From CAXBGS01 sp963975425 (GTDB lineage: Bacteria; Planctomycetota; Planctomycetia; Pirellulales; Pirellulaceae), in assembly GCA_963975425.1 (NCBI GenBank), contig CAXBGS010000003.1, forward strand, positions 186,001 through 250,000: DNA of 64,000 nucleotides, written 5' to 3'. The notes below the pieces were generated by a model, which did no database searches, had not been told where the DNA came from, and was given only the letters and a program-made list of their open reading frames with translations. This document shows positions 31,394 to 40,172 of this stretch, piece by piece. Numbering within the stretch: position 1 is the first letter of the stretch; each line of letters starts with the position of its first letter. Position numbers and translations under genes: made by a program.

Positions 31394-32731
31394 ATGACGA
31401 CTCGACGCGAATTTCTAATCCGCCTAACAACCGCTCCGGGAATCATTGCATCCGGGTCCATTGCTAACGGTTCTGAAGACGTTGCCGACGAAACCGGCAA
31501 GCTTCATCATCCTGGCAAAGTCAAGAGTATCATTTTCTATTACTGTTACGGTGGGCCGGCCCAGGGACATACATTCGATCCACCAGCGCGCACTATCGAC
31601 AAATCGCTTCATCCGTTTCGGTTCAAGCACTGCGGCAAGTCGGGCATTGAGATCAGCGAAGTCTTCCCGCGTTTGCAAACGGTCGCAGATGATTTGTGCC
31701 TTGTGCGTTCCGGATACGGGGCAAAAGCGACGCACAACGAAGGTGGCCAATACATCTTCACCGGCAGCAGCACGCTTGGTGCGAGTTTGGGTGCATGGAT
31801 GCAGTTCGGACTCGGAAGTCGCAACCCAAGCCTTCCCGCTTTCACAATGCTGACCGGACGCGTTGACGGCGATAACTGGGCGCTCAGCGATGGCGCTGTG
31901 CATGGTGGCGCAAGAGCGATCGGCGCCGGCGGCCTGCCACCGTCGTTACAGGCACAGATCGTAAATGATCTAAAGAAACCGATCGACAATCTGAACCCAC
32001 GCTACGAGAACACTAATCAGAAATGGTGGCTTGGACAGCTGCACAAGTGGAATCAGCATTTTTCGCAACGCCATCCTGATGCCCCTGAACTACTGTCGCG
32101 AAGTGAGTCGTTTGAAACAGCAAGAAAGATGCAGAGCGCTGCACCGGATGCCTTCAATCTCTCCAGCGAACTGCAACACAAGGGGAACCGATCCCGATAC
32201 GGCCTTGATGAATTGGCGACACGCAGCACCGGCACGAAACTGTTGCTTGCTAGACGTCTGGTCGAGCGTGGCGTCCGCTTTGTGCTTGTTCCATCGATGA
32301 GAGTTCCTAATCAAGAGGGCGGTTCGGTCGATTGGGACACGCACACGCCGACGTCGGTACGCGGCGGAATTCCGAACCTAGCCCGCGCGTGTGACCAGCC
32401 ACTCGCGGGTCTGATTGCGGACCTAAAAGATCGTGGCCTCTTTGAGCAGACTCTTGTGATTTGGGGGGGAGAAATGGGGCGAGGTGGTAACGGTTTTATG
32501 AACCACAATGGAAACGCGTTCACGTGGTGGATGGCCGGCGGCGGCGTGCCTGGCGGAACGACCTATGGTGCCACCGACGAACTCGGCATGACGGCCGTCG
32601 AAAAACCAATCCACGTACGAGACTTGCATGCGACCATTCTATGGATGTGTGGACTCGATCATCGAAAACTAAAGCACAACGGAACTGGTCTTGACGACAC
32701 ATGCGTCGTCGCCCACGAGTTAGTCGGTTAA
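31394..32731 (+). CDS. DUF1501 domain protein
   Basis: A 445-residue protein related to alkaline-phosphatase/sulfatase-fold enzymes. ATG 31394 gives MTTRREFLIRLTTA, a twin-arginine-type signal; an upstream in-frame start adds 11 unconserved residues. Family features are visible: IIFYYCYGGPAQGHTFDP at the start of the mature protein, HNEGGQYIFTGS, WDTHTP and LVIWGGEMGRGG, with a C-terminal HVRDLHATILWMCGLDH. Several of these His/Asp/Glu positions may bind metal, but catalysis is unproven for the family. The gene follows the DUF1549/1553 gene by 45 bases, the standard planctomycete pairing, suggesting export of both for one envelope process. Confidence 0.92.
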   Translation: MTTRREFLIRLTTAPGIIASGSIANGSEDVADETGKLHHPGKVKSIIFYYCYGGPAQGHTFDPPARTIDKSLHPFRFKHCGKSGIEISEVFPRLQTVADDLCLVRSGYGAKATHNEGGQYIFTGSSTLGASLGAWMQFGLGSRNPSLPAFTMLTGRVDGDNWALSDGAVHGGARAIGAGGLPPSLQAQIVNDLKKPIDNLNPRYENTNQKWWLGQLHKWNQHFSQRHPDAPELLSRSESFETARKMQSAAPDAFNLSSELQHKGNRSRYGLDELATRSTGTKLLLARRLVERGVRFVLVPSMRVPNQEGGSVDWDTHTPTSVRGGIPNLARACDQPLAGLIADLKDRGLFEQTLVIWGGEMGRGGNGFMNHNGNAFTWWMAGGGVPGGTTYGATDELGMTAVEKPIHVRDLHATILWMCGLDHRKLKHNGTGLDDTCVVAHELVG

Positions 32732-32785
32732 GCTCGATTTGTGATCCGCAACATCGATGACAATCTGGGGTTTGGTCGAATCACT

Positions 32786-33970
32786 CTATATGATCGAATC
32801 TGTGATCAGTGCCGTGGCAATTCGACACGCGGCCTGATAGGCCTCAATGTCTAAGTACTCGTCGGCCGTATGAATGTTTTGCTGGCCACAACCCAGGGTG
32901 ACTGAAGAGATTCCGTGCTTGAACAACCAATTCGCATCCAACCCACCGTTGGCAACCTCGCAATAGGGTTCGCGGCCGATCGCACGGATGGTTTCCATAG
33001 CCGCCAATACGGATGGATGGTCATCGGGTAACCGAAACGCCTCGTAGTCGACGTGTGAGTCAAAATGCAACGAACCTGCGGCACCTTTGATATTCTGAAC
33101 CCCCGCCGCGGCTCGCTCGAACGAATTCTTGATTTGCTCGACGATCCGCATTCGCATTTGTGAATCATGGCTGCGGGCTTCCGCTCGCAGAGTCACTTCA
33201 GGCGTGACAACATTAGTCGCATCGCCTCCGTTGATCACGCCGACATTCGCCGTGCCCGTGCCGAACTCGTTTTCAACTTTGCCCAACCAACCGTTTGTAT
33301 CCAGTTCGGCAATCGCTCGCGCTGCCATCACGATTGCACTGGCGCCGTTTTCGGGTGCCACACCGGCATGCGCCGGAATGCCGGTCAGGCGAATATTCAT
33401 GCGTTCGCCGCCGATGGCACCGACCGTCACTTTTTCAACAGTGCCGCCATCAAAATTGAAGGCCCGGTCGACGTTTCCGATCGCCGACACGTCCAGATTG
33501 CGAGCCCCCTCGAGTCCGATTTCTTCTTGCACAAAAAATCCTATCACGGCGGGCGGAAACTCTTTGTCGCCTAATTTCATGCGTTCGGCAACGGCCGAAA
33601 GGATCGCCGCGCACCCGCTCCGGTCATCTGCTCCGAGACCGGTCGGCGCACTGCTACGAACTCGGTCACCCTCGACCACGGGCTGACATCCCAAGCAAAT
33701 GGGAACCGTGTCCATGTGGGCCGACAACAATGTTCGGGGCCCTTGGCCGCTGCCCCTCAGGGTCACGATCAGATTTCCACAATTCCCGCTCAGGCGGGTT
33801 CGATTTTCGGCCCCATCAAACTGAATCTGGTCGTCGGTGACGCCAAAAGACCGCAAGGACTTGACGATATGGCTTGCGACCGCGGCTTCGTCGCCGCTTC
33901 CGCCTGGAATTGCGGCTAGTTCGAGGAAACGCTGCAGCGAGGCGTTTTGATCAACTTCGGCTATCTTCAT
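32786..33970 (-). CDS. M20-family metallopeptidase, PepT-like
   Basis: A 394-residue cytosolic di-zinc peptidase. The start is ATG 33970 (MKIAEVD), since further upstream sequence is unconserved. Metal ligands are in LLSAHMDTVP (His, Asp), GLGADDRSGCA (Asp), VQEEIGLEGARN (Glu-Glu catalytic pair) and the C-terminal QQNIHTADE (His). The lid domain lies in the middle (IRLTGIPAHAGVAPENGASAI). These match the tripeptidase T/M20B group, which removes N-terminal residues from tripeptides. M20 amidohydrolases of other specificity are an alternative. It is divergent from rlmN with 87 bases between, a likely shared promoter region. Confidence 0.88.
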   Translation of the reverse strand: MKIAEVDQNASLQRFLELAAIPGGSGDEAAVASHIVKSLRSFGVTDDQIQFDGAENRTRLSGNCGNLIVTLRGSGQGPRTLLSAHMDTVPICLGCQPVVEGDRVRSSAPTGLGADDRSGCAAILSAVAERMKLGDKEFPPAVIGFFVQEEIGLEGARNLDVSAIGNVDRAFNFDGGTVEKVTVGAIGGERMNIRLTGIPAHAGVAPENGASAIVMAARAIAELDTNGWLGKVENEFGTGTANVGVINGGDATNVVTPEVTLRAEARSHDSQMRMRIVEQIKNSFERAAAGVQNIKGAAGSLHFDSHVDYEAFRLPDDHPSVLAAMETIRAIGREPYCEVANGGLDANWLFKHGISSVTLGCGQQNIHTADEYLDIEAYQAACRIATALITDSII

Positions 33971-34057
33971 CGAGCGGTTACACTTTGGTGTGAGAATTAG
34001 AATTTCGCAGCACACTTACTATACCGATCGCGAACCTTATAGCCGACCATCGATTCA

Positions 34058-35152
34058 GTGAACTTACCCGTCATCGAAGCATCGACCACAACGCCCCCGC
34101 CGGACCGTGATCGACGTCACCTACTGAATTTGACATCGGCGGAATTGAAACAGTGGCTTACCGAGCACGGGCATCCGGCATTTCGCGGCAACCAAATTCT
34201 GGGGTGGGTTTACGCGCGACGTGCGACCAGCTTTCAGCAAATGAGTGATCTGCCGCAGAACCTACGCGAACAGCTTGCCGCGTCGTTTGACATTTTCGTT
34301 ACCGTAATTTCGGATGCCGTCACATCGCGAGACGGGACCGATAAGCTGCTGGTCAAATTACCCGATGGCGGTGAAGTCGAGTGCGTATTGCTTAGGGATG
34401 GATCGCGACGCAGCATCTGTGTCAGCAGCCAGGTCGGGTGTGCCATGGGATGCGTGTTCTGTGCCAGCGGGCTGGACGGAGTCGATCGAAACCTGACGCG
34501 CGGCGAAATTCTGGAACAGATGCTACGTCTGCAGCACCGCCTTGATCCCGATGAACGTCTCAGCCATATCGTGATGATGGGCATGGGCGAGCCACTGGCG
34601 AACTTGGAAAATGTGTTCGCCGCGCTTGAAGTTGCCAAAGACAAGCAGGGCCTCGGCATCAGCCCGCGTCGCATCACGATCAGCACGGTCGGTCTGCCAC
34701 CGGCAATCGATCGGCTCGCATCCCGCGGTGTTCCCTATAATCTTGCCGTGAGTCTACACGCACCCAACGACGAATTACGAAGCAAGTTGGTGCCGGTTAA
34801 CGACAAAATCGGAATTGACGCCGTCCTCGGTGCCGCAGATCGGTACTTCGCATCCAGCGGCCGACGGCTCACGTTCGAATACGTTCTGCTCGGTGGCGTG
34901 AATGATTCACAAGATCATGCACGTGAATTGGCCGGCTTATTGCGACATCGTAATGTGCTTTTGAATGTGATTCCATACAATCCGGTCGCAGGACTTCCCT
35001 ACGTCACGCCCAGTAAGAACTCGATCGAAAACTTTCGATCAGTGCTAGAATCGTCCGGAGTGAACATCAAATTTCGACAGCGAAAGGGCAGTGAGATCGA
35101 TGCCGCTTGCGGACAACTGCGTCGAAATCGCCAGCAGGTCAATGCCAAATAG
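34058..35152 (+). CDS. rlmN: Dual-specificity 23S rRNA/tRNA adenosine-C2 methyltransferase RlmN
   Basis: A 364-residue radical-SAM enzyme that methylates C2 of A2503 in 23S rRNA and A37 in some tRNAs. It starts with GTG. The iron-sulfur cysteines are in CAMGCVFC (128, 132, 135), and the two catalytic cysteines correspond to C121 (SICVSSQVG) and the one in IDAACGQLR near the C-terminus. Other motifs are MGMGEPLANL and the substrate loop SLHAPNDELRSKLVPVN. Length is normal. It is transcribed away from the peptidase gene and ends 103 bases short of the convergent DUF1080 gene. Confidence 0.96.
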   Translation: MNLPVIEASTTTPPPDRDRRHLLNLTSAELKQWLTEHGHPAFRGNQILGWVYARRATSFQQMSDLPQNLREQLAASFDIFVTVISDAVTSRDGTDKLLVKLPDGGEVECVLLRDGSRRSICVSSQVGCAMGCVFCASGLDGVDRNLTRGEILEQMLRLQHRLDPDERLSHIVMMGMGEPLANLENVFAALEVAKDKQGLGISPRRITISTVGLPPAIDRLASRGVPYNLAVSLHAPNDELRSKLVPVNDKIGIDAVLGAADRYFASSGRRLTFEYVLLGGVNDSQDHARELAGLLRHRNVLLNVIPYNPVAGLPYVTPSKNSIENFRSVLESSGVNIKFRQRKGSEIDAACGQLRRNRQQVNAK

Positions 35153-35255
35153 AGACCGTACCGGCGGATGCGATACGGCGCCTGCTCGGAATCTTTTCAG
35201 ACGCACAAATTCGATTTGTGACGAGAGGATCATCACGGCGAACCGATCTTGACGT

Positions 35256-36158
35256 TTACTTTGGCAAGCTATCGAGCGGATGGATCTCAAACTTGCGCAC
35301 CCAGCACTCCGCCATTTCTGTCTGCATGGCGATATAGCCTGCGGTTGGATAACAATTCGTGCCCTCGTTGACCAACACGCCGTTCAACAGAATCTTGATC
35401 GTGTCATCGCGGCAAATCACGTCCATTCGATTCCATTGTCCGACCGGATACTCGACCTCCTTGGCGCCGCGGTAGCCCTTGACGTCTTCCCAATCAGGGT
35501 CGCGATCTTTCCAATTGATTCGGGGCTTCCGTTCGTCGCTATCGGGTGATGCATAGGGGAAACTCCTCTTGTGTGCGCCGGCAGTAAACACATACTCGCC
35601 ATCACGGTCCTGAGTGACTTCCGCATCCATGTTCGTCGGCGCACTCTCGCGCTCGTCGCCGCGACCAGCCAACACCAAAATGTCACCAGTCCCGCCTTCG
35701 ATCATTTGTGCTTCGATACTGTACATGTAAGTGTTGCCGTAGCTTCCTTCGCCCCCGTAACAGTGCGCAAGCACGCCGCAGTCCCGCGCCCTTGTTTCGC
35801 GGAACCCGTAGGTGTTTTCGCCCCACTTGAACTCGACCACCAAGTGGTAATCCCGATATGCCTCAGGCGTACGGATATAGCCGATCCCTTTACCGACAAT
35901 GTGTAGATGACCGGAGCGATTGAGTCGAAAAAGTTCGTCCTTCTTCGTCGTCAATGATCGCTTTTCGTCGACGTGAAACGGAATGTCGGCAAACTTGGCC
36001 GGGTCGATCACGTTGATCACTTCGGTCGGTACGATCGCAAGCTTGGGATCGATCGGTGCTTTGGGGTCGACCGCCGCCGCATCCTGAGCGGGTAGCTGCG
36101 TTGCACTAACAATCAAACTTGCCAAAAGGATTAGCCAGGGGCTTCTCGTAGACTTCAT
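35256..36158 (-). CDS. DUF1080 (3-keto-disaccharide hydrolase-like) secreted protein
   Basis: A 300-residue exported protein with signal peptide MKSTRSPWLILLASLIVSA. The mature part is a jelly-roll of the DUF1080 / concanavalin-like type: YRDYHLVVEFKWGENTYGF, RDCGVLAHCYG, VGQWNRMDVICRDDTIKILLNGVLVNEG and IAMQTEMAECWVRKFEIHPL. Related proteins in planctomycetes and Bacteroidetes have been linked to hydrolysis of 3-keto-glycosides, which would fit the PVC dehydrogenase in the same window, but no substrate can be read from sequence. It stands alone on its strand. Confidence 0.87.
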   Translation of the reverse strand: MKSTRSPWLILLASLIVSATQLPAQDAAAVDPKAPIDPKLAIVPTEVINVIDPAKFADIPFHVDEKRSLTTKKDELFRLNRSGHLHIVGKGIGYIRTPEAYRDYHLVVEFKWGENTYGFRETRARDCGVLAHCYGGEGSYGNTYMYSIEAQMIEGGTGDILVLAGRGDERESAPTNMDAEVTQDRDGEYVFTAGAHKRSFPYASPDSDERKPRINWKDRDPDWEDVKGYRGAKEVEYPVGQWNRMDVICRDDTIKILLNGVLVNEGTNCYPTAGYIAMQTEMAECWVRKFEIHPLDSLPK

Positions 36159-36522
36159 CGTGTTCCTTATCTCTCGGCTGATACTTCAAACGGAACATCA
36201 TCCTACCGAATCTGAAGCCAAAGATTCACTGGCCAGCTAAATTCTTTGATGGGATTGATTCACGCCATAGCTTCGTCCCCCCCGGCTAGTCATTTGCGGC
36301 GACGACCGCATCACAGGGGACAATGGGTGCATCGTATTTGAATCGGACGATCGCATTGCGGAATTGGCTGTCAAAATCGATTTAACCGTTGCACGCGATG
36401 GGTTCGGTTCCAAAGCCCGAGTCGGCAATGTCTTTACTGCCGTCGTTTTTTGACGCGTGTGCAAAGCTTGTAACGTCGATATTTGTACTCGCTAAAACGT
36501 TTGTGAAGCCCGAGGTTTTGCC
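36159..36522. other. Intergenic region between divergent DUF1080 and glycine-zipper genes
   Basis: A stretch of 364 bases with no supported gene. Short open frames here are unbiased. Nothing regulatory was recognised, although promoters for both flanking genes must lie here. Confidence 0.5.
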
Positions 36523-37266
36523 GTGACTCGTCGTCTATCGTTACTCGCATTGTTAGTCGTTTTCGTCGCCGCCGACTCGTCGGCACAGAATCGATTTCAT
36601 CGACGTCGCGGTGCATTGTTAGGCGGACTTGCCGGCGCGGCGATCGGCGCGGCAATTGGCGACAAAGGAGATAACGAAACCGCAGGGGCTCTGATTGGTG
36701 GTGCCGTCGGCGCCGTCGCGGGCGGTTCCATCGGCGATCAAAAAGACCGCCGCATCGAACACAACATGCAGTACCACTCGGGGCACCACCACCATCACAA
36801 CGCCCCACCGCAGTACCAGACCTATCCGTACCATGTCTATCCCGAGTACGTACAACCGCAGCCCGTCTATCCAAGCTATCGCCAACCCTACTATCCCGAA
36901 ACAATCACGCCACCACTGACCAACGCCCCCGTTTCGCCAGATGACGTGGTCGCGATGACACGCAGTGGGCTAAGCGACGTGATGATCATCCAGCAGATTC
37001 AGATGAAGGGCGTCTCGCAGCAATTGACCGTTAACGATGTGATCCAATTGCATCGGCTCGGTGTACGCGAACCCGTCATTAGCGCGATGCAAGGCGTTAT
37101 TCCTATCCAGACGCCTGACACAATGACCAACGGCAACTTGAATTCGATACCGAGTGACCATCCGGGTTTGCCACAGCCTTATTCTTCGGACGAAACGATC
37201 TATCGTGTGCCTACGACGCAAAACGAAGTTTACGGGCCAAGCATCCTGAACCCGCCTCAACCATAG
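36523..37266 (+). CDS. Glycine-zipper secreted protein
   Basis: A 247-residue exported protein with a GTG start and the signal LSLLALLVVFVAADSSA. Residues about 30-72 form two glycine-zipper helices (GALLGGLAGAAIGAAIG and AGALIGGAVGAVAGGSIG), as in membrane-inserting or outer-membrane associated proteins. A His-rich stretch (HSGHHHHHN) and a Pro/Tyr-rich linker follow. The C-terminal part contains VSPDDVVAMTRSGLSDVMIIQQIQ, a helical motif seen in planctomycete hypothetical proteins. Function unknown. The histidine run could bind metal. It ends 12 bases from the convergent phosphatase gene. Confidence 0.8.
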   Translation: MTRRLSLLALLVVFVAADSSAQNRFHRRRGALLGGLAGAAIGAAIGDKGDNETAGALIGGAVGAVAGGSIGDQKDRRIEHNMQYHSGHHHHHNAPPQYQTYPYHVYPEYVQPQPVYPSYRQPYYPETITPPLTNAPVSPDDVVAMTRSGLSDVMIIQQIQMKGVSQQLTVNDVIQLHRLGVREPVISAMQGVIPIQTPDTMTNGNLNSIPSDHPGLPQPYSSDETIYRVPTTQNEVYGPSILNPPQP

Positions 37267-37278
37267 GTTCGTGTCGCG

Positions 37279-37959
37279 TCAATGTTCGTTGCCAGTGATC
37301 AATCGGGCCGGCAAATGGCTGACGGAATTTAACCAGTCCAATTGCCAACGACTGCCATCAAAATTCAGCTTGCTGATACCGGTGTTTCTCAGCGGTCCGA
37401 ACGAGTCGGTATCGACCGCGCCGCCCATCATCACACGCAGCAACCAACGCTTGAAATCCGCGTGAATCACGACGACGATGTTCCGCTGGCTGGTGCCAAA
37501 CGCGTCGATCAATCGCTGTGTTACCTGCTGGGCCCGCATCGCGACTTCCTCTTCCGTTTCTTGCGGACGGCCTCCCCACCAACCTTTTTCTTCGATGGTA
37601 TCGTCGATCAGGCAATCGATTGCATTCTCTTGAAAGTGCCGCTGGATCGCTGAACGCCCCAGTCCCATCGCACCGTGAATCTCGCCGACCTTGTGACCGC
37701 GATAGCAACCGCCACGTTCGAAGACGTCGTGCCAAATATTTACCTGCTGGCGCGTTCCTTGGACGACCTGCAGCGTCGTTTCAATGGTGCGCAGGAACGG
37801 ACTTGTGATTAGCGTGTCGATCTTTAACGTTCGAGTCCAATCAGCAAGATGCTGCGCTTGCATGCGACCAACCGCCGTGATCGCAGGGTCTTCAACACGC
37901 TCGTAGGGCGGTCGGGCGTTGTTCGCGCTTTCCGCATGTCGGATGAGAAATAATTGCAT
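37279..37959 (-). CDS. Histidine phosphatase family protein
   Basis: A 226-residue protein of the phosphoglycerate-mutase-like superfamily. The catalytic motif LIRHAES is at residues 5-11 (His8 is the phospho-acceptor), the second Arg and Glu lie in the middle (SPFLRTIETTLQ), and the late HADFKRWLL supplies the second His. Substrate class cannot be decided: such proteins act on sugar phosphates, nucleotides or phosphoproteins. A small membrane-protein gene lies 20 bases upstream on the same strand, suggesting one operon. Confidence 0.88.
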   Translation of the reverse strand: MQLFLIRHAESANNARPPYERVEDPAITAVGRMQAQHLADWTRTLKIDTLITSPFLRTIETTLQVVQGTRQQVNIWHDVFERGGCYRGHKVGEIHGAMGLGRSAIQRHFQENAIDCLIDDTIEEKGWWGGRPQETEEEVAMRAQQVTQRLIDAFGTSQRNIVVVIHADFKRWLLRVMMGGAVDTDSFGPLRNTGISKLNFDGSRWQLDWLNSVSHLPARLITGNEH

Positions 37960-37979
37960 GAATGTTTACTAGTCTCGTC

Positions 37980-38279
37980 TCAATCGTCCAAATTCTTTCG
38001 AAATCGGGATCGAACGTAATCGATCATCATCCACTGCACGACAGCAAGTAAAACGGGAACCAAGTACAGCGAAAACTGTGCAAGTTTCGGATTGTGCATC
38101 CACTCGGGGCCGAACCGATCAAATGCAGCCAGAAACGCTAGTACGAGCGAGCCGTTGATAAACAGCATCAAGCATGTGATCAGAGCCGAACCGATCGATA
38201 GCACACAGCCACGTGGAATCGCTTTGGGTGCCTGGCCCGTTTCATTCGAATTCGTACTTCCTGGAAATTCTTGGCTCAC
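37980..38279 (-). CDS. Small two-helix membrane protein
   Basis: A 99-residue protein with a GTG start, a polar N-terminus and two hydrophobic segments (LSIGSALITCLMLFINGSLVLAFLA split around 30-52, and FSLYLVPVLLAVVQWMMI at about 69-86). I do not recognise a family. The clean hydrophobic pattern and the 20-base gap to the histidine phosphatase gene make it likely to be real. Confidence 0.65.
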   Translation of the reverse strand: MSQEFPGSTNSNETGQAPKAIPRGCVLSIGSALITCLMLFINGSLVLAFLAAFDRFGPEWMHNPKLAQFSLYLVPVLLAVVQWMMIDYVRSRFRKNLDD

Positions 38280-38653
38280 GTGTCGATGGTACTCGCGTGC
38301 AAACAGTCTTGAGATGACAAATTCCGAGATAACGTCCGGTTTCGAGATGTCGGCCCATCAGGTTTGCACGGCCGGTCATTCGTGGTCGGCCCGCCGTGAT
38401 TTGACGTTTCAGGTTGGCTTGCCAGCCCGGAGATCACCGCCTGGTATGGACTGTTGATTGGATTGTGGCGTTGTGGTTGGATGATGATGTGCAGCTTGGT
38501 TGTCTGGCTATTCGGCGTTTTGGCGGTGACGTATGTAATTGGGCGGTGGCATTCGCGAACCGCCATCGACCCCGTCTCCACAGGTTGCCGGATTGCCCTC
38601 TATCATGCTAACGCGTTTCTTAATTTCATCACACCTACCGCGAACGAATCATC
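38280..38653. other. Region upstream of fumC, possible tiny membrane gene
   Basis: About 374 bases without a firm gene. A forward frame from ATG 38481 to a stop overlapping the fumC ATG encodes 58 residues with one hydrophobic segment (SLVVWLFGVLAVTYVIG). It could be a leader gene translationally coupled to fumC, but it has no family or clear ribosome-binding site. Confidence 0.35.
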
Positions 38654-40078
38654 ATGACTGAAACCCGAACTGAACACGATTCCATGGGCGAAGTTCGCGT
38701 TCCTGCCAATGCCTATTACGGAGCCCAAACGCAGCGTGCCGTTGAAAATTTCCCGATCAGCGGGTGGAACTTGCCGCCGGCGATGATCTCGGCAATGGGA
38801 TGGGTCAAGTTTGCTTGTGGGACGGCCAACCGCGACCTCGGCAAGTTGACCGGATCGGGCAAAAATCCAATGACCGATTCGCAGGTCGACGCGATGTTGA
38901 CCGCAGCCGAAGAAGTCGCATCGGGAAAGTTCGATGACCAATTCCCGGTCGATGTTTTTCAAACCGGCAGCGGTACCAGCAGTAACATGAACATCAACGA
39001 GGTGATCAGTAACCGGGCGACCGAGATCGCGGGCGGCGACCGCATGTCGGCCGAAAAACTGATTCACCCCAATGACCATGTGAACATGGGGCAAAGTACG
39101 AACGATACGTTCCCCACGGCAATTCATGTGGCAACGGCCGTCCAAATCGAAACATCATTGCTGCCGACCCTGCGGCGGTTGCATGCCGCGCTCCGCCAAA
39201 AGGCCGATCAGTGGGACAAGATTATCAAGATTGGCCGAACGCACTTGATGGACGCGACACCACTGAGGCTTGGACAGGAGTTCGGCGGATTCGCGAGACA
39301 GATTGAACTTTCGATCCAGCGAACCGAAGCCGCTCGCGATGCGGTTTTGGAATTGCCCGTCGGCGGCACCGCTGTGGGCAGCGGAATCAACACACATCCG
39401 GAATTCGGTGCCCGCGTTGCGAAAGTCTTGGCCGACAAGACGGGCATCGGTTTCGTCGAAGCCGTCGATCATTTCGAAGCGAACGCCCAGCGCGACGCCC
39501 TGGTTCATTCCCACGGCAATCTGAAATGTGTTGCACAAACGCTGTTCAACGTTGCCAACAATATTCGCTGGTTGGGCAGCGGTCCACGTTGTGGATTCTA
39601 TGAAGTGAAATTGCCCAGTCGCCAACCGGGCAGCAGTATCATGCCTGGAAAAGTCAATCCGGTGATGTGCGAATCCATGATGCAGCTGACCGCTCGGGTG
39701 ATGGGCAACGACACTTGCATCACCGCAAGCGGCGCGGCAGGTGGGAATTTCCAGTTGAATATCATGATGCCCGTCATGGCGCACACCGTGCTGGAATCGA
39801 TACACTTGCTGGCACAGGGCACTGAAGCATTCGTCGATTTCTGCGTCGATGAAATGGAACCGAATGCGGAATCGTGCGAAGCCGCCGTCGAACAAAGCCT
39901 ATCGATGTGCACCAGCTTGAATCCGTTGATCGGTTACGAAACGGCCGCCAAACTTGCCAAAGAAGCATTCGCGACCGGGCAAACGATACGTGAACTGTGC
40001 CTGGAAAAGAAAATACTTCCCGAAGAAACGCTCACCGAAGCGCTAGACCCGTGGAAGATGACCGAACCACAGGCCTAA
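38654..40078 (+). CDS. fumC: Fumarate hydratase class II
   Basis: A 474-residue homotetrameric enzyme of the citric acid cycle that interconverts fumarate and malate. The N-terminus ETRTEHDSMGEVRVPANAYY, the ANMNINEVISNRA-type segment (SSNMNINEVISNRA), the HPNDHVNMGQSTNDTFPTA block and the lyase signature GSSIMPGKVNPVM (near residue 330, containing the mobile catalytic Ser) identify it. The length is typical for FumC, and aspartase is less likely because the C-terminal sequence follows FumC. The stop codon lies in a sequence resembling the 17-bp tandem repeat that follows. Confidence 0.96.
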   Translation: MTETRTEHDSMGEVRVPANAYYGAQTQRAVENFPISGWNLPPAMISAMGWVKFACGTANRDLGKLTGSGKNPMTDSQVDAMLTAAEEVASGKFDDQFPVDVFQTGSGTSSNMNINEVISNRATEIAGGDRMSAEKLIHPNDHVNMGQSTNDTFPTAIHVATAVQIETSLLPTLRRLHAALRQKADQWDKIIKIGRTHLMDATPLRLGQEFGGFARQIELSIQRTEAARDAVLELPVGGTAVGSGINTHPEFGARVAKVLADKTGIGFVEAVDHFEANAQRDALVHSHGNLKCVAQTLFNVANNIRWLGSGPRCGFYEVKLPSRQPGSSIMPGKVNPVMCESMMQLTARVMGNDTCITASGAAGGNFQLNIMMPVMAHTVLESIHLLAQGTEAFVDFCVDEMEPNAESCEAAVEQSLSMCTSLNPLIGYETAAKLAKEAFATGQTIRELCLEKKILPEETLTEALDPWKMTEPQA

Positions 40079-40082
40079 CGGA

Positions 40083-40167
40083 ATGGCAGGCTAATCCGGA
40101 TGGCAGGCTAATCCGGATGGTAGGCTAATCCGAATGGCAGGCTAATCCGAACGGCAGGCTAAACGGG
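40083..40167 (+). repeat. Five-copy 17-bp tandem repeat
   Basis: The unit ATGGCAGGCTAATCCGG occurs at 40083, 40100, 40117, 40134 and 40151 with one to a few changes per copy. A diverged partial copy (CACAGGCCTAACGGA) covers the fumC stop codon. The array lies between the convergent fumC and DUF1552 genes. Confidence 0.9.
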
Positions 40168-40172
40168 CTCGC

